A stretch of 47,641 nucleotides of DNA, from the NCBI GenBank assembly GCA_046541015.1, contig JBKHEA010000010.1:1-47641 (forward strand). Direction: 5' to 3'. Position numbers and translations under genes: made by a program. Under the pieces are notes generated by a model, which did not search any database, had not been told where the DNA came from, and saw nothing but the letters and a program-made list of their open reading frames with translations. The DNA comes from Liberiplasma sp046541015 (GTDB taxonomy: Bacteria; Bacillota_I; Bacilli_A; Izemoplasmatales; Izemoplasmataceae). Below, piece by piece: positions 40,410 to 47,641 of the stretch. The number at the start of each line of letters is the position of its first letter. Position 1 is the first letter of the stretch.

Positions 40410-41207
40410 TTAATCAATATCGAATGCAACAACAATGTCTTCATCAAGACATCTAAATGTAAAACTATTCATGACAAATAATGTAACATTGTTTTTATCA
40501 TGGGTTTCATAACCAATAGTATAGTCTTGTCCAATTGTAAGTTCAAGATCTTCGTGATCTCTTGGAATTAATATTGCGCCTTTAATCGCTCTTGAACGAA
40601 TAACATCTCCTCCAGTGATTAATGACACATTTTTACGAAGCAATCCACCTTGATACATTTGATTAAGGCGTTTTAATACCTCATCAGATACAATTAAATC
40701 ATAAGGTTTTTCCGAGAATGCATCCGTTAGGGTGTTTACTCCTTCACTAATAGCATTCAAAATGTCATTAGCATCTTTAGTAAGCTTAATACGCGTTCCT
40801 GCGACTTCATTTAAGCCTTTGATGCCAGCATTTTTATTACCGTTATAAATGGTATCTTCTTCAAATAAAGTCAGTTTTTCAACGGCATCTTCTAAATTAT
40901 CAAGTTTTGTGTCTTTTACCCCACGTAAAATATTGTCTAATTCCCAACGAGATAAGTCAAATTCAATACGTGTTTCCATTAATGGCATGACTTCATATAA
41001 ACTTGCGCCTACTTCATTTGATTTAAGTGGTTTAATTTCTTTTAGTCGTCCAATTGAAATACTATTCGTATCTAATCCTTTTGGTCCAATAACATTTACG
41101 ATACTTCTTGCAGTAAGTTGTGAAAGAATAACTTCTTTTGAACGTTCGTTTATTTCTTCCCACGCTTCGGTAGGAATGGGTGCAAGTGATTGTTTAAATA
41201 AATCCAT
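40410..41207 (-). CDS. Family 1 encapsulin shell protein
   Basis: A 265-residue HK97-fold nanocompartment protein (Linocin_M18 family). The N-terminal helix LAPIPTEAWEEINERSKEVI matches the segment that binds cargo targeting peptides. TARSIVNVIGPKG, EVMPLMETRIEFDLSRWELDNI (the E-loop region) and DLEDAVEKLTLFEEDTIYNG-like text are diagnostic, as is the end FTFRCLDEDIVVAFDI. Length is normal. It self-assembles into an icosahedral shell around the ferritin-like protein encoded 12 bases upstream. AAGGAGG precedes ATG 41207. Composition is like its neighbours, and the gene looks fully intact although the DNA around it is decaying. Confidence 0.96.
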   Translation of the reverse strand: MDLFKQSLAPIPTEAWEEINERSKEVILSQLTARSIVNVIGPKGLDTNSISIGRLKEIKPLKSNEVGASLYEVMPLMETRIEFDLSRWELDNILRGVKDTKLDNLEDAVEKLTLFEEDTIYNGNKNAGIKGLNEVAGTRIKLTKDANDILNAISEGVNTLTDAFSEKPYDLIVSDEVLKRLNQMYQGGLLRKNVSLITGGDVIRSRAIKGAILIPRDHEDLELTIGQDYTIGYETHDKNNVTLFVMNSFTFRCLDEDIVVAFDID

Positions 41208-41219
41208 TAAATAACCTCC

Positions 41220-41564
41220 TTATCGTTTTATTTTACCTATTTTAAGACTTTTGCTTAAATCGTCATCTGTTTCTTCATCGTGATGGCCGATTGGGCCTTC
41301 TTTGAATAAGTTTTCTCTTAACTCTGCATCAAATTCAGGCATTTTTCTACGTAGCCATTCCATACCCATTGCAGCATGTTCTAATTCTTCATCGCGATTG
41401 TGCTTTAATAAGGCTTTTAGTTCTTCATCCTTTGTTGCATTCATACGTTGATTGTACCAATCAACCGCTTCAAATTCTTCCATAATACTCTTAATAACAC
41501 GGGTGATATCTCTGGTTTCCTCATCAAGTAATTCAATCGGTTCATGATATTGATCAGTTGCCAT
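41220..41564 (-). CDS. Encapsulated ferritin-like protein (EncFtn), encapsulin cargo
   Basis: A 114-residue protein with the two EncFtn helices: MEEFEAVDWYNQR (residues 28-40) and HNRDEELEHAAMGMEWLRR (55-73), followed by LFKEGPI. E30, E32, E60 and H63 correspond to the ferroxidase-centre ligands of Rhodospirillum EncFtn. The protein is half a ferritin and forms the iron site across a dimer. An acidic linker (HHDEETDDD) leads to LSKSLKIGKIKR, which fits the encapsulin targeting peptide (LxIGxLR-type). It oxidises Fe(II) for storage inside the shell. GGAGGG precedes ATG 41564. It is the first gene of the operon. Confidence 0.95.
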   Translation of the reverse strand: MATDQYHEPIELLDEETRDITRVIKSIMEEFEAVDWYNQRMNATKDEELKALLKHNRDEELEHAAMGMEWLRRKMPEFDAELRENLFKEGPIGHHDEETDDDLSKSLKIGKIKR

Positions 41565-41584
41565 AAAATCCCTCCAATTTATAA

Positions 41585-41617
41585 ATAGTTACAATTTAAT
41601 TATAACATAGTTACTAT
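41585..41617 (-). promoter_or_regulatory. Promoter/operator region of the encapsulin operon
   Basis: Minus-strand -10 TATAAT (41604-41599) lies within an inverted repeat, GTTACAAT/ATTATAAC (41588-41606, one mismatch). The 8-mer ATAGTTAC occurs twice on the plus strand (41585-41592, 41607-41614), 22 bases apart. The second is part of the perfect palindrome ATAGT-T-ACTAT (41607-41617). No good -35 is seen, so an activator or a weak promoter is possible. The repeats look like regulator sites. They do not match the usual 7-1-7 PerR/Fur box in spacing. Confidence 0.55.
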
Positions 41618-41681
41618 TTGATTAAAAGTTAGGTCGCAGTTACAAAAGAGGCTTTGAAGGATTTTTATGCGTAATTGTAAT

Positions 41682-41706
41682 GAAAAAAGGCTTAAAAATA
41701 AGCCTT
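41682..41706 (-). terminator. Terminator for a lost minus-strand gene
   Basis: On the minus strand AAGGCTTA-TTTT-TAAGCCTT followed by TTTT. It follows directly after the gene remnant at 41705-41879. Confidence 0.8.
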
Positions 41707-41879
41707 AAAATTTAACATCGTTGATTTTAGTCTTTGGTTTGATGAAATGGAAGTAACAAACGCACATATCTCTGAAGCGGTTATATGTATTTTGAAGGTC
41801 ACGCAAGTCAAATTCTCGCTTTTTTAAACACGTTTGTCTTTGTTAGCGATATGGGAGAATTATTGTTGTAGGTGAATTG
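41705..41879 (-). pseudogene. C-terminal remnant of a frameshifted protein gene
   Basis: On the minus strand a protein tail reads REFDLRDLQNTYNRFRDM, then CVCYFHFIKPKTKINDVKF, to TAA at 41707-41705, abutting a terminator. In a second frame, upstream of the A6 run near 41820, the text continues as FQFTYNNNSPISLTKTNVFKK, consistent with a frameshift in the A run. The rest of the gene is missing. It faintly recalls the C-terminus of ISL3-type transposases, but I cannot support that firmly. Confidence 0.45.
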
Positions 41880-41905
41880 AAACTAAGCGACTGAACAGAA
41901 CCCGC

Positions 41906-42337
41906 TTGGGTGTTGTTCCTGTTGATGATGACAACCTTGTACTAATGATTGATGTTGGTGGCGAAGGGTTAGTATATGATAAAGAGCTGAACATCTTGAC
42001 TGGGTTAACTAATAAGAATTCATCGTACGGTATTCCTCCAGAAAAACCAGGAAAATATATCGTTGAATTAAGCAACTATAAAAAAGGAGATAACTTCAAG
42101 GTTTTTGTAGATGCAAGTTGTAATGATTTAATGGGTTATGTTCAAGATGGAGGAACGATTTCTGATGCTTATATTGCTTTAGAGAATAAAGAGATTAAGA
42201 AAGTGTTCTATGATTTAAAGACACTTATTGAATATCATAGAATTAATAATTCTGTTGATGAGTTTTATAAATCGGGGGAATCAGTCTCAAAGTTTTTAAG
42301 TGAATATGGCATACCAATTGGGACGGTTTATAAATAG
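41906..42337 (+). CDS. Hypothetical protein, probably lacking its N-terminus
   Basis: The open frame runs from 41876 to TAA 42337, with no ATG near its beginning. The first usable codon is TTG 41906, which has no ribosome binding site. The protein (143 residues) opens directly in a beta-rich segment, VVPVDDDNLVLMIDVGGEGLVY, as if cut from a larger protein. Its C-terminal half is helical (KKVFYDLKTLIEYHRINNS). I do not recognise a family. The abrupt start, next to a remnant of another gene on the opposite strand, suggests a recombination junction at about 41.88 kb. Confidence 0.45.
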   Translation: MGVVPVDDDNLVLMIDVGGEGLVYDKELNILTGLTNKNSSYGIPPEKPGKYIVELSNYKKGDNFKVFVDASCNDLMGYVQDGGTISDAYIALENKEIKKVFYDLKTLIEYHRINNSVDEFYKSGESVSKFLSEYGIPIGTVYK

Positions 42338-42360
42338 ATTACAGATTTAAAACCATTTAG

Positions 42361-42477
42361 GACTATAAAAAAGGCGCAAAAATAAACAAAAAAGAGCTAG
42401 CCGAAATGAAGAAAAGAATTAAAGAACTTGAATTGGAAAATGAAATACTCGATATTAGTGTATTAAAAAGGGATTAA
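42361..42477 (+). pseudogene. Remnant of an IS3-type transposase OrfA
   Basis: The short open frame encodes KINKKELAEMKKRIKELELE followed by NEILDISVLKRD and a stop. The Lys/Glu leucine-zipper ending in ELExENEIL is the typical C-terminal coiled coil of IS3-family OrfA proteins (usual form RIKELEEENEILKKA). There is no helix-turn-helix part, no OrfB and no terminal repeats, so only a scar remains. Confidence 0.55.
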
Positions 42478-42531
42478 AGAGTACAATAGTAGATGTATAG
42501 TTTTTGTTCACTATACAGAAAGAGGCTCACA

Positions 42532-42963
42532 ATGAGTGATTTAAACTTTGTCATCTATCAAAATCCAATTGAAGTCGACTATATTCAATTACAAGTGGGT
42601 AAAGGAAAAAAGCATCAACCTTCTATTTATATCGATAAAGAAGCTTTTGATTGTATACGCGGGGTTATTTGGAACAAATATCGTGAGTTTGGCAATCAAG
42701 AAAAGATTAATCAAATTAAAAAGGATGATTGGCTACGCATCTTACAAGGCTTTGATGAAGCATTAGTCGATTTAAAAACCTGTAATAGCTCGATTGATTT
42801 AGTAAAGATACTTTCCATTCCAAATCATTTACTCATTCATAAAGAGCGCTTTTTTGAGTCAATTAAAGCGATAGAAGAATTTATTGAAACGTTAACTGAT
42901 TGGATTGAAACTAATATAAGAAAAGAAAAATCTATATTGATCATTAATCACTTTATCAATTAA
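42532..42963 (+). CDS. Hypothetical cytosolic protein
   Basis: A 143-residue protein from ATG 42532, 6 bases after AGAGG. The N-terminal 40 residues are beta-rich (FVIYQNPIEVDYIQLQVGKG). The rest is helical and rich in charged residues (YREFGNQEKINQIKKDDWLRIL, FFESIKAIEEFIETL). There is no signal peptide or membrane segment. I recognise no family. Size and its isolated position among mobile scars would suit an immunity or defence accessory protein, but nothing in the sequence shows this. A weak hairpin, GGCTT-TT-AAGCC with T6 nearby, follows at 42979-43000. Confidence 0.6.
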   Translation: MSDLNFVIYQNPIEVDYIQLQVGKGKKHQPSIYIDKEAFDCIRGVIWNKYREFGNQEKINQIKKDDWLRILQGFDEALVDLKTCNSSIDLVKILSIPNHLLIHKERFFESIKAIEEFIETLTDWIETNIRKEKSILIINHFIN

Positions 42964-43114
42964 TTTTATGTATTTACAGGCTTTTAAGCCGTGCTTTTTT
43001 GATTCAGAAACAGACTGGAAATATTGTAAATGGTCCATGACCTATTGGACAAATTTTAAATAATCGTATTTATCAGTGTCATGATACATTCTTTAGAACC
43101 TAAAACTAACTCAC

Positions 43115-43276
43115 ATGCCATTTTTAATTTTTATCCATTCAAAGATTATCTCATTTAAGCTGATTCGTGTTGATTGCATAGAAAAAATTGAAGAGGCTAT
43201 TAAACCATTAGCGTTAGCCTATATATTCTCATTTATAGGCATCATTAGATTCATCATATACTTCATTTACATATAG
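43115..43276 (+). other. Possible small membrane ORF or gene remnant
   Basis: A 53-codon frame, MPFLIFIHSKIISFKLIRVD... ending in the hydrophobic segment LALAYIFSFIGIIRFIIYFI. No ribosome binding site precedes the ATG. The frame ends 8 bases before a convincing terminator, so it is more likely the C-terminal end of a lost membrane-protein gene than a new small gene. The 110 bases before it contain short peptide-like stretches broken by stops. Confidence 0.35.
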
Positions 43277-43283
43277 TAATTTT

Positions 43284-43308
43284 AAGGAAGCTTGTGCTTC
43301 CTTTTTTT
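43284..43308 (+). terminator. Rho-independent terminator
   Basis: AAGGAAGC-TTGT-GCTTCCTT followed by five T. Confidence 0.9.
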
Positions 43309-43639
43309 ACGCCTAGAAGGCAAGAATAATACGGATTAATTAAAAATAAAATGTATTAGGTTTAAATTAATCGCGAAAATGTATTTTTGAGAATGGTATT
43401 ATTTAACCAATTAGATACGCTACAATAAGCCTTATCATAAGTAATTACAACCAATAATTTAAAATCTACAAAATAAAGATTAAAAGGATTCAATTTTAAA
43501 AATTTTATTAAAAATAGATCAACAAAATCATTAATGAATACCTAAGAATTAATCTAATCATCAAATTAAACCAATAAGCTTGCTAATGAAAACGGTAAAC
43601 AGATTCATAATTATGTTACAATTATCTTTGGTGATATAG
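43309..43639. other. Gene-free AT-rich stretch
   Basis: About 330 bases of very AT-rich sequence with stops in all frames. I see no hairpin, repeat or convincing promoter, and no recognisable protein fragment. Confidence 0.6.
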
Positions 43640-44563
43640 ACGATTAAAATAATAAAAGAAATATTAAAAGATAAAAGCATTAGTTATAATGAGTTAAAAA
43701 AGTCAGAGTCTGGATTTTCTAATTTGGTGTACTTTATTGATGATAAATATGTTATCAAAGTACTAAAAACAACAGGAAATGAAATGAAATTTAACCATGA
43801 AATAGGTTTTTATCAATCAATGGACTTTGATTTTATGCCTAAATACATAACATCGGGTGAGTATAAAGGCATAAAGTACCTCATAATTGAAAAATTAAAA
43901 GGTTTTTCTTTATATGAGGTATGGCATCGTTTATCAATAGATGAACGTGAAAAAATTGCCACTCAAGTCGCAAATATATTAAAGCGTATAAATCAAAAAG
44001 TGAACACTACCTTTCTTGATAAAAGATCCATTCAAGATGATTTAATTAGCCATTATCAAAATGCTTTTGATACAGTTATATCTAGCTTAGAAAATCAAGG
44101 ACATGATATAGACTTCTTAAGAAATTTTGCTAGTAAAAGCATTCCAGTTATTTTTGAAGAGTGTAAGTGTGGCATTGTTTATAATGATGCGCATTTTGAT
44201 AATTTTATCTATGATGGCAACAAACTAAAATTAATCGATTTTGATCGAGTAATATATACCTCGATTGACTATGAACTTTTAATCTTAGGAACCATGGTTA
44301 AAAATCCAAAGAAGTTTGCTAGTGAAAAAATGGAACCCTATGTAAAGATAGAGGACTATCAAGATTTATTACCGATAATAAGAAAAGTATATCCAGAACT
44401 ATTTGATTTTAAGTATTTAGATGAAAGATTGTATGTTTACTCGTTTTTGTATACATTAAATAATATCTATACTTTCAAATTACATCATTTACTGCCAAAA
44501 GTACTAAAGGCGTTTAAAACATTCATGGTTTCATCACATATATTACATAACGATATAGCTTAA
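43640..44563 (+). CDS. APH/choline-kinase-like phosphotransferase with an apparent ACG in place of its start codon
   Basis: The kinase fold starts before the first ordinary start codon: upstream of TTG 43724 the frame encodes IKIIKEILKDKSISYNELKK and SESGFSNLVYF, the expected N-lobe. The frame opens at 43640 with ACG, 6 bases after GGTG (43630-43633), exactly where an ATG is expected. So one T-to-C change may have removed the start. Motifs: YVIKVL (ATP Lys), VYNDAHFDNFIYD (catalytic Asp and Asn; usual HGD is YND) and LKLIDFDRV (metal Asp). The substrate is unknown. It may be silent, or made weakly from ACG or TTG 43724. Confidence 0.7.
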   Translation, partial: TIKIIKEILKDKSISYNELKKSESGFSNLVYFIDDKYVIKVLKTTGNEMKFNHEIGFYQSMDFDFMPKYITSGEYKGIKYLIIEKLKGFSLYEVWHRLSIDEREKIATQVANILKRINQKVNTTFLDKRSIQDDLISHYQNAFDTVISSLENQGHDIDFLRNFASKSIPVIFEECKCGIVYNDAHFDNFIYDGNKLKLIDFDRVIYTSIDYELLILGTMVKNPKKFASEKMEPYVKIEDYQDLLPIIRKVYPELFDFKYLDERLYVYSFLYTLNNIYTFKLHHLLPKVLKAFKTFMVSSHILHNDIA

Positions 44564-44699
44564 ATTTAACCAAAATCCTTATTAAAACGATGACAATTAA
44601 TCATAGGCAAAATCACTTAAACTAGTTAACGAGATAATTAATGATTCCTTGTGTCTAAGCGTTTTTATGTTAGAATTAAGTAAGAGGGAATGTGATTAT

Positions 44700-45359
44700 G
44701 TGAAGAAAGTATATCTAATTGTATCTTTATTTATCTTGGCTATTATAAATGGATGTGATAATGATATTGAAGACTTTGTGCTTGATATCAATATCGAAGA
44801 TTATACGCTCATTTATTCAAGTGATGAATACAATATTTTTGAAGTCAGCGAGTATGATGATGAAAGTATAATCGCTTATAGAGCAATAGAATATACTCAA
44901 GATTTAAAATGTTCTATTTTAAATATTGTAGATAATCATTATGTTTTAGAATATAAAGATTACTTCTTGCATATTAACTATGGTATGAATAATGATTTGT
45001 ATGATGCGCGTGATTTACATGAATATGGAGTGGATATCCATTGTCGATTGCTCTATGATGGTGAACCAGAAAACCCGCCATCATCAGAACTAGTTGGAAC
45101 CATTGCAGGTATTGAGTTTTATCGTGATACTAAATCTACTTGTGAAAACGATTTAGGAGAAGTTATCATTGATGGCTTTGACTTTGGTTATATTTCTGAA
45201 GGGTGTGATTATACCCTTAACTCTATAGGCTATGTTGCCTATACCTCAAATAAGGTTTATAATTTAGAAGATGTTATTTTATCTAGTAGAATAACTATAG
45301 AAGATATTCATAATCTTTATATGAACGATTCAGATAGAATAGGGACTTTTGATGAGTAA
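44700..45359 (+). CDS. Lipoprotein of unknown function
   Basis: A 219-residue protein starting at GTG 44700 after AAGAGGGA. Signal peptide MKKVYLIVSLFILAIINGC gives C19 as the lipidated residue. The mature protein is acidic and rich in Asp, Tyr and Ile, with six Cys including C19 (for example DLKCSIL, DIHCRLL, STCEND, EGCDYTL), so disulfides are possible. No known domain is recognised. It is monocistronic with a long terminator. Confidence 0.72.
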   Translation: MKKVYLIVSLFILAIINGCDNDIEDFVLDINIEDYTLIYSSDEYNIFEVSEYDDESIIAYRAIEYTQDLKCSILNIVDNHYVLEYKDYFLHINYGMNNDLYDARDLHEYGVDIHCRLLYDGEPENPPSSELVGTIAGIEFYRDTKSTCENDLGEVIIDGFDFGYISEGCDYTLNSIGYVAYTSNKVYNLEDVILSSRITIEDIHNLYMNDSDRIGTFDE

Positions 45360-45415
45360 ACTAAGTAGTTTAAGCTAGATTAATACTACATATTCAGTTT
45401 TAACATTAGGCCAAT

Positions 45416-45472
45416 AAAAAATGCAATATTTGTAAATATCTTGTGTAAGATAAGCAAATATTGCATTTTTTA
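45416..45472 (+). terminator. Long two-part terminator hairpin after the lipoprotein gene
   Basis: Outer arms ATGCAATATTTG and CAAATATTGCAT are flanked by A5 and T6. An inner TATCTT-GTGT-AAGATA stem stacks in the loop. Confidence 0.88.
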
Positions 45473-45504
45473 AAACATGTAATAGATAAAGAATGGGTAA
45501 ATAG

Positions 45505-45570
45505 ATGAAGATTTCTAATAAAACCTATGATATATAACAATTAGAACTTGAAAAAGGTAAATTTTATTAG
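45505..45570 (+). pseudogene. Short remnant of a hypothetical protein gene
   Basis: Reads MKISNKTYDI, stop TAA, QLELEKGKFY, stop TAG in one frame. The two peptides join naturally across the stop, in the manner of a decayed small phage-type hypothetical protein. No function can be given. The remaining bases to 45657 hold no gene. Confidence 0.35.
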
Positions 45571-45687
45571 ATTCTATAATGTTTTGGCTTATACTAAAAG
45601 AAAACATCTGAAGAACTTAGCATCATTTATTATCTTTAAGGGCTTAGTTTAAAAGGTATGGTATACTTATTAATAAGGAGTGATAGA

Positions 45688-46500
45688 ATGAAATATCAAA
45701 CAATGAATAACGGTTTAGTGATTCCTGTGTTAGGCACAGGAACGAATACCTTTGGGAAAGAAAATAATGATTTCAGAGGCGAAATTACCTATGATACTAA
45801 AGAACTTCGCTCTGCGATTAGTCTCGGGTATAGATTAATTGATACCGCTATTATGTATCGCAATGAAGCCGTTATTGGAAAGGCAGTCAATGAATCCAAT
45901 ATTGATAGGACTGAATTCTTTATTACCTCTAAAATTCCGGCAGACAAAGTTTATACTAAGACTAATGAACAAATTGAATATAACGTTAATGAATCGCTTA
46001 AATTACTTAATATAGGGTATATTGATCTTTATTTAATCCATTTCCCACTAAAGACAAACGAAGAAAATTTAAGGGTTTGGAAGGTTTTAGAAACGTTTGT
46101 TGATAAAGGTCTTATAAAATCAATTGGAGTATCTAACTTCAATCAAGATCAATTAGCTTATTTGATTGAGCATGCAAGGATTAAACCAGTCCTTAATCAG
46201 TTCCAATCTTATCCAGGGAAACACCAACAAGAGTTAATTGATTTTTGTAAAGCCAATGATATTATTCCTGAAGCCTATCAATCTTTTGCGAAAGTAGAAG
46301 ATATAACGAAAGATACATTAAAAGAAATCGCTCAAAACTATAACAAATCTTGGAGTCAAATCATATTAAATTATCAAGTGAGTGAAGGGTTAGTCGTAAT
46401 TCCTAAATCACATAATAAACACCATCAGTTTGAAAACATTGATATTTTTGATTTTGAGTTAACAAAAATAGATAAAGCGACGATTAAAGCGATTAATTAA
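45688..46500 (+). CDS. Aldo/keto reductase
   Basis: A 270-residue NADP-dependent AKR. It carries LIDTAIMYRNEAVIGKA (catalytic Asp and Tyr), FFITSKIPA (Lys), YIDLYLIHFP (His), IKSIGVSNFN, and VVIPKSHNKHH for NADP binding. It reduces aldehydes or ketones; the subfamily is close to YvgN/2,5-diketogluconate reductase-like enzymes. ATG 45688 follows AAGGAG by 7 bases; an earlier in-frame ATG (45658) has no ribosome binding site. It is monocistronic. Confidence 0.92.
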   Translation: MKYQTMNNGLVIPVLGTGTNTFGKENNDFRGEITYDTKELRSAISLGYRLIDTAIMYRNEAVIGKAVNESNIDRTEFFITSKIPADKVYTKTNEQIEYNVNESLKLLNIGYIDLYLIHFPLKTNEENLRVWKVLETFVDKGLIKSIGVSNFNQDQLAYLIEHARIKPVLNQFQSYPGKHQQELIDFCKANDIIPEAYQSFAKVEDITKDTLKEIAQNYNKSWSQIILNYQVSEGLVVIPKSHNKHHQFENIDIFDFELTKIDKATIKAIN

Positions 46501-46586
46501 CTTTTAGAACTATTTTATATTCTTTGAATCAGTTCTTTTAGGTTATAGAGTATGACTTCCAAACAAACACATAATCGAGGTGCAAG

Positions 46587-47456
46587 ATGAGAGAATCAAG
46601 ATTCTTAAATTTAGGGGATATTAACATTCACATCATGATTGAAGGAGCTAATTTTCCGCTTTTTATTTTACATGGAGGACCAGGCTTAGATCATCATTAC
46701 TTTGGTAATTATTTAGACAACTTATTAGATGAGTTCAAACTAATATTTGTAGATTTGCGTGGTAATGGTTTATCAGAGATGGGAGATAAATCAGCTTTAA
46801 CTGTGAAACAAATGGCCAAAGATATTAGTAAAATTGCTGAAATACTAAAGTTAACTGAATATGCGGTTATGGGGCATTCGTTTGGAGGTTTTGTTGCTTT
46901 AGAACATGCGACTATGAACTCTAAAAACTTAAAATTTACCGTCTTAATGAATACCTTGCATACGGCATTTGATGCATCTAATAATGAATGTTTCTTAAAG
47001 TTAGATAAGAAACTACTTAAAAGCATTGAAGAGAATAATAAAATACTCAGTGAAACATATAAGAATGGAAAGAACAATCATTTAAATGAAGAAACATTTA
47101 TTAAACAAAGTTTCATTAATTCATTACCACTTTATTTTCCGACATCTCCACACTTAATGAATGATTTTATTGCCTTGTTAGATCAAACGTGTATTTCTGT
47201 AAAGACAATGCAGATTATGAACTCAAGTAATTATGGGAATTATGAAGTTTTGCATAGATTAGACCAAATCCATACTAATGTTTTAATTGTAACATCTGAT
47301 TATGACTGTATTTGTAACCCTAAACACTCTTATGACATGCATCATAAGATTCCTAAATCAGAACTGCATACCTTTAGAGGTGTTGGCCATTTCCCGTTTA
47401 TTGAACAACCTAGTTTATTGGCAAGTCTCATTATACAGTTTAAGAATAATTTATAA
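46587..47456 (+). CDS. Alpha/beta hydrolase, proline iminopeptidase-like
   Basis: A 289-residue S33-family hydrolase. LHGGPGLDHHYF is the oxyanion HGGPG motif, VDLRGNGLSE the DxRGxGxS motif, VMGHSFGGFVALEHA the nucleophile elbow, VTSDYDCICNP holds the Asp and GVGHFPFIEQP the His. HGGPG points to proline iminopeptidase or tricorn-factor-like peptidases, though lipolytic relatives share it. GAGGTG precedes ATG 46587. It is monocistronic. Confidence 0.88.
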   Translation: MRESRFLNLGDINIHIMIEGANFPLFILHGGPGLDHHYFGNYLDNLLDEFKLIFVDLRGNGLSEMGDKSALTVKQMAKDISKIAEILKLTEYAVMGHSFGGFVALEHATMNSKNLKFTVLMNTLHTAFDASNNECFLKLDKKLLKSIEENNKILSETYKNGKNNHLNEETFIKQSFINSLPLYFPTSPHLMNDFIALLDQTCISVKTMQIMNSSNYGNYEVLHRLDQIHTNVLIVTSDYDCICNPKHSYDMHHKIPKSELHTFRGVGHFPFIEQPSLLASLIIQFKNNL

Positions 47457-47505
47457 ATTCTAGGACTAAATATAAAGACGTTAAATGATGACATTTAAAC
47501 ATGAT

Positions 47506-47545
47506 AAATCATTTCTATACCAATTTATAGAAATGATTTTTAATT
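47506..47545 (+). terminator. Rho-independent terminator of the hydrolase gene
   Basis: AAATCATTTCTATA (47506-47519) and TATAGAAATGATTT (47526-47539) pair perfectly around CCAATT, then T-rich sequence. Beyond it to the window end nothing is seen. Confidence 0.9.
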
Positions 47546-47641
47546 TTTAAACTTGATTTAACTAAAGTTTTAAGATTGATTTGTAAAGTACTTATGTATT
47601 AAGTGATCAATAGATAAATAGACTTAAGATATAAATTAAGA

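Noticed and set aside
41588..41606. PerR or Fur box at the encapsulin promoter
   Set aside because: The repeat arms are separated by three bases instead of one, and one arm carries a mismatch, so a standard box cannot be claimed.
39299..45660. CRISPR array, tRNA or intact insertion sequence in the accessory stretch
   Set aside because: No regularly spaced repeats, no cloverleaf with a TTCRA loop and no full transposase or terminal inverted repeats were found by eye.
46709..47077. A 122-codon minus-strand frame within the proline-iminopeptidase-like gene
   Set aside because: Antisense of a clear hydrolase, with shadow-like composition and no start site.
1..47641. UGA read as tryptophan, as in Mycoplasma
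   Set aside because: Many genes end in TGA at the expected C-terminus (for example 4316, 15048, 20014), and conserved tryptophans are TGG.

Overview
The window is very AT-rich, with dense short operons, strong AGGAGG-type ribosome binding sites, TATAAT -10 boxes and many U-tailed hairpin terminators. Genes use TGG for Trp and TGA as an ordinary stop, so the code is standard. This fits a low-GC Bacillota/Mycoplasmatota genome. My best guess is a free-living Acholeplasma- or Izemoplasma-like Mollicute: lipoprotein-rich, no cell-wall or sporulation genes in view, CIRCE-controlled hsp20-clpB, TrmFO-Xer-RlmH housekeeping block. This placement is an inference.

Layout. 1-0.7 kb: the tail of a 23S rRNA methyltransferase (RlmD-like), then an AAC(6')-like acetyltransferase. 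0.75-5.7 kb: a tightly packed seven-gene operon (APH(3')-like kinase, HAD phosphatase, SDR, nucleoside phosphorylase, ParB-fold protein, P-loop kinase, prenyl diphosphate synthase). 5.7-7.7 kb: FMN riboswitch, RibU riboflavin transporter, UPF0178 protein and an FMN-binding-like lipoprotein with a strong promoter. 7.8-11.3 kb: a radical SAM protein, and a leftward metNIQ methionine importer behind a SAM-type riboswitch whose antiterminator and terminator can be read directly. 11.5-16.3 kb: a diguanylate cyclase, an orphan PTS IIC-like protein, an mhq-like quinone/electrophile operon, and two paralogous small membrane proteins. 16.3-23.3 kb: two methyltransferases, a PadR/HAAS membrane-stress module, Ogt, an ANT(6)-like nucleotidyltransferase, a DUF134-NifX fusion and a PAP2 phosphatase. 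23.4-31.6 kb: tandem PII-like proteins, a GntR regulator, a membrane EAL phosphodiesterase in an operon with an S41-type lipoprotein, then hsp20-clpB. 31.6-39.3 kb: a split chromate transporter, KtrB, a LacI regulator divergent from a GH13 glycosidase, and trmFO-xer-rlmH.

39.3-45.6 kb is an accessory and decaying stretch. It contains an iron-storage encapsulin operon (encapsulated ferritin plus shell), a DJ-1/PfpI pseudogene with two stops and two frameshifts, remnants of transposase-like and other genes, two orphan proteins, a kinase whose start codon seems to have mutated to ACG, and a lipoprotein. An aldo/keto reductase and a proline-iminopeptidase-like hydrolase close the window.

Themes: small-molecule defence (four aminoglycoside-modifying-enzyme relatives, an mhq-like operon, a chromate transporter), flavin use, c-di-GMP signalling (one cyclase and one phosphodiesterase), and iron/oxidative stress (encapsulin). 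The encapsulin operon in its decaying surroundings is the most distinctive system present. I saw no tRNA, rRNA, CRISPR array, prophage or intact insertion sequence.
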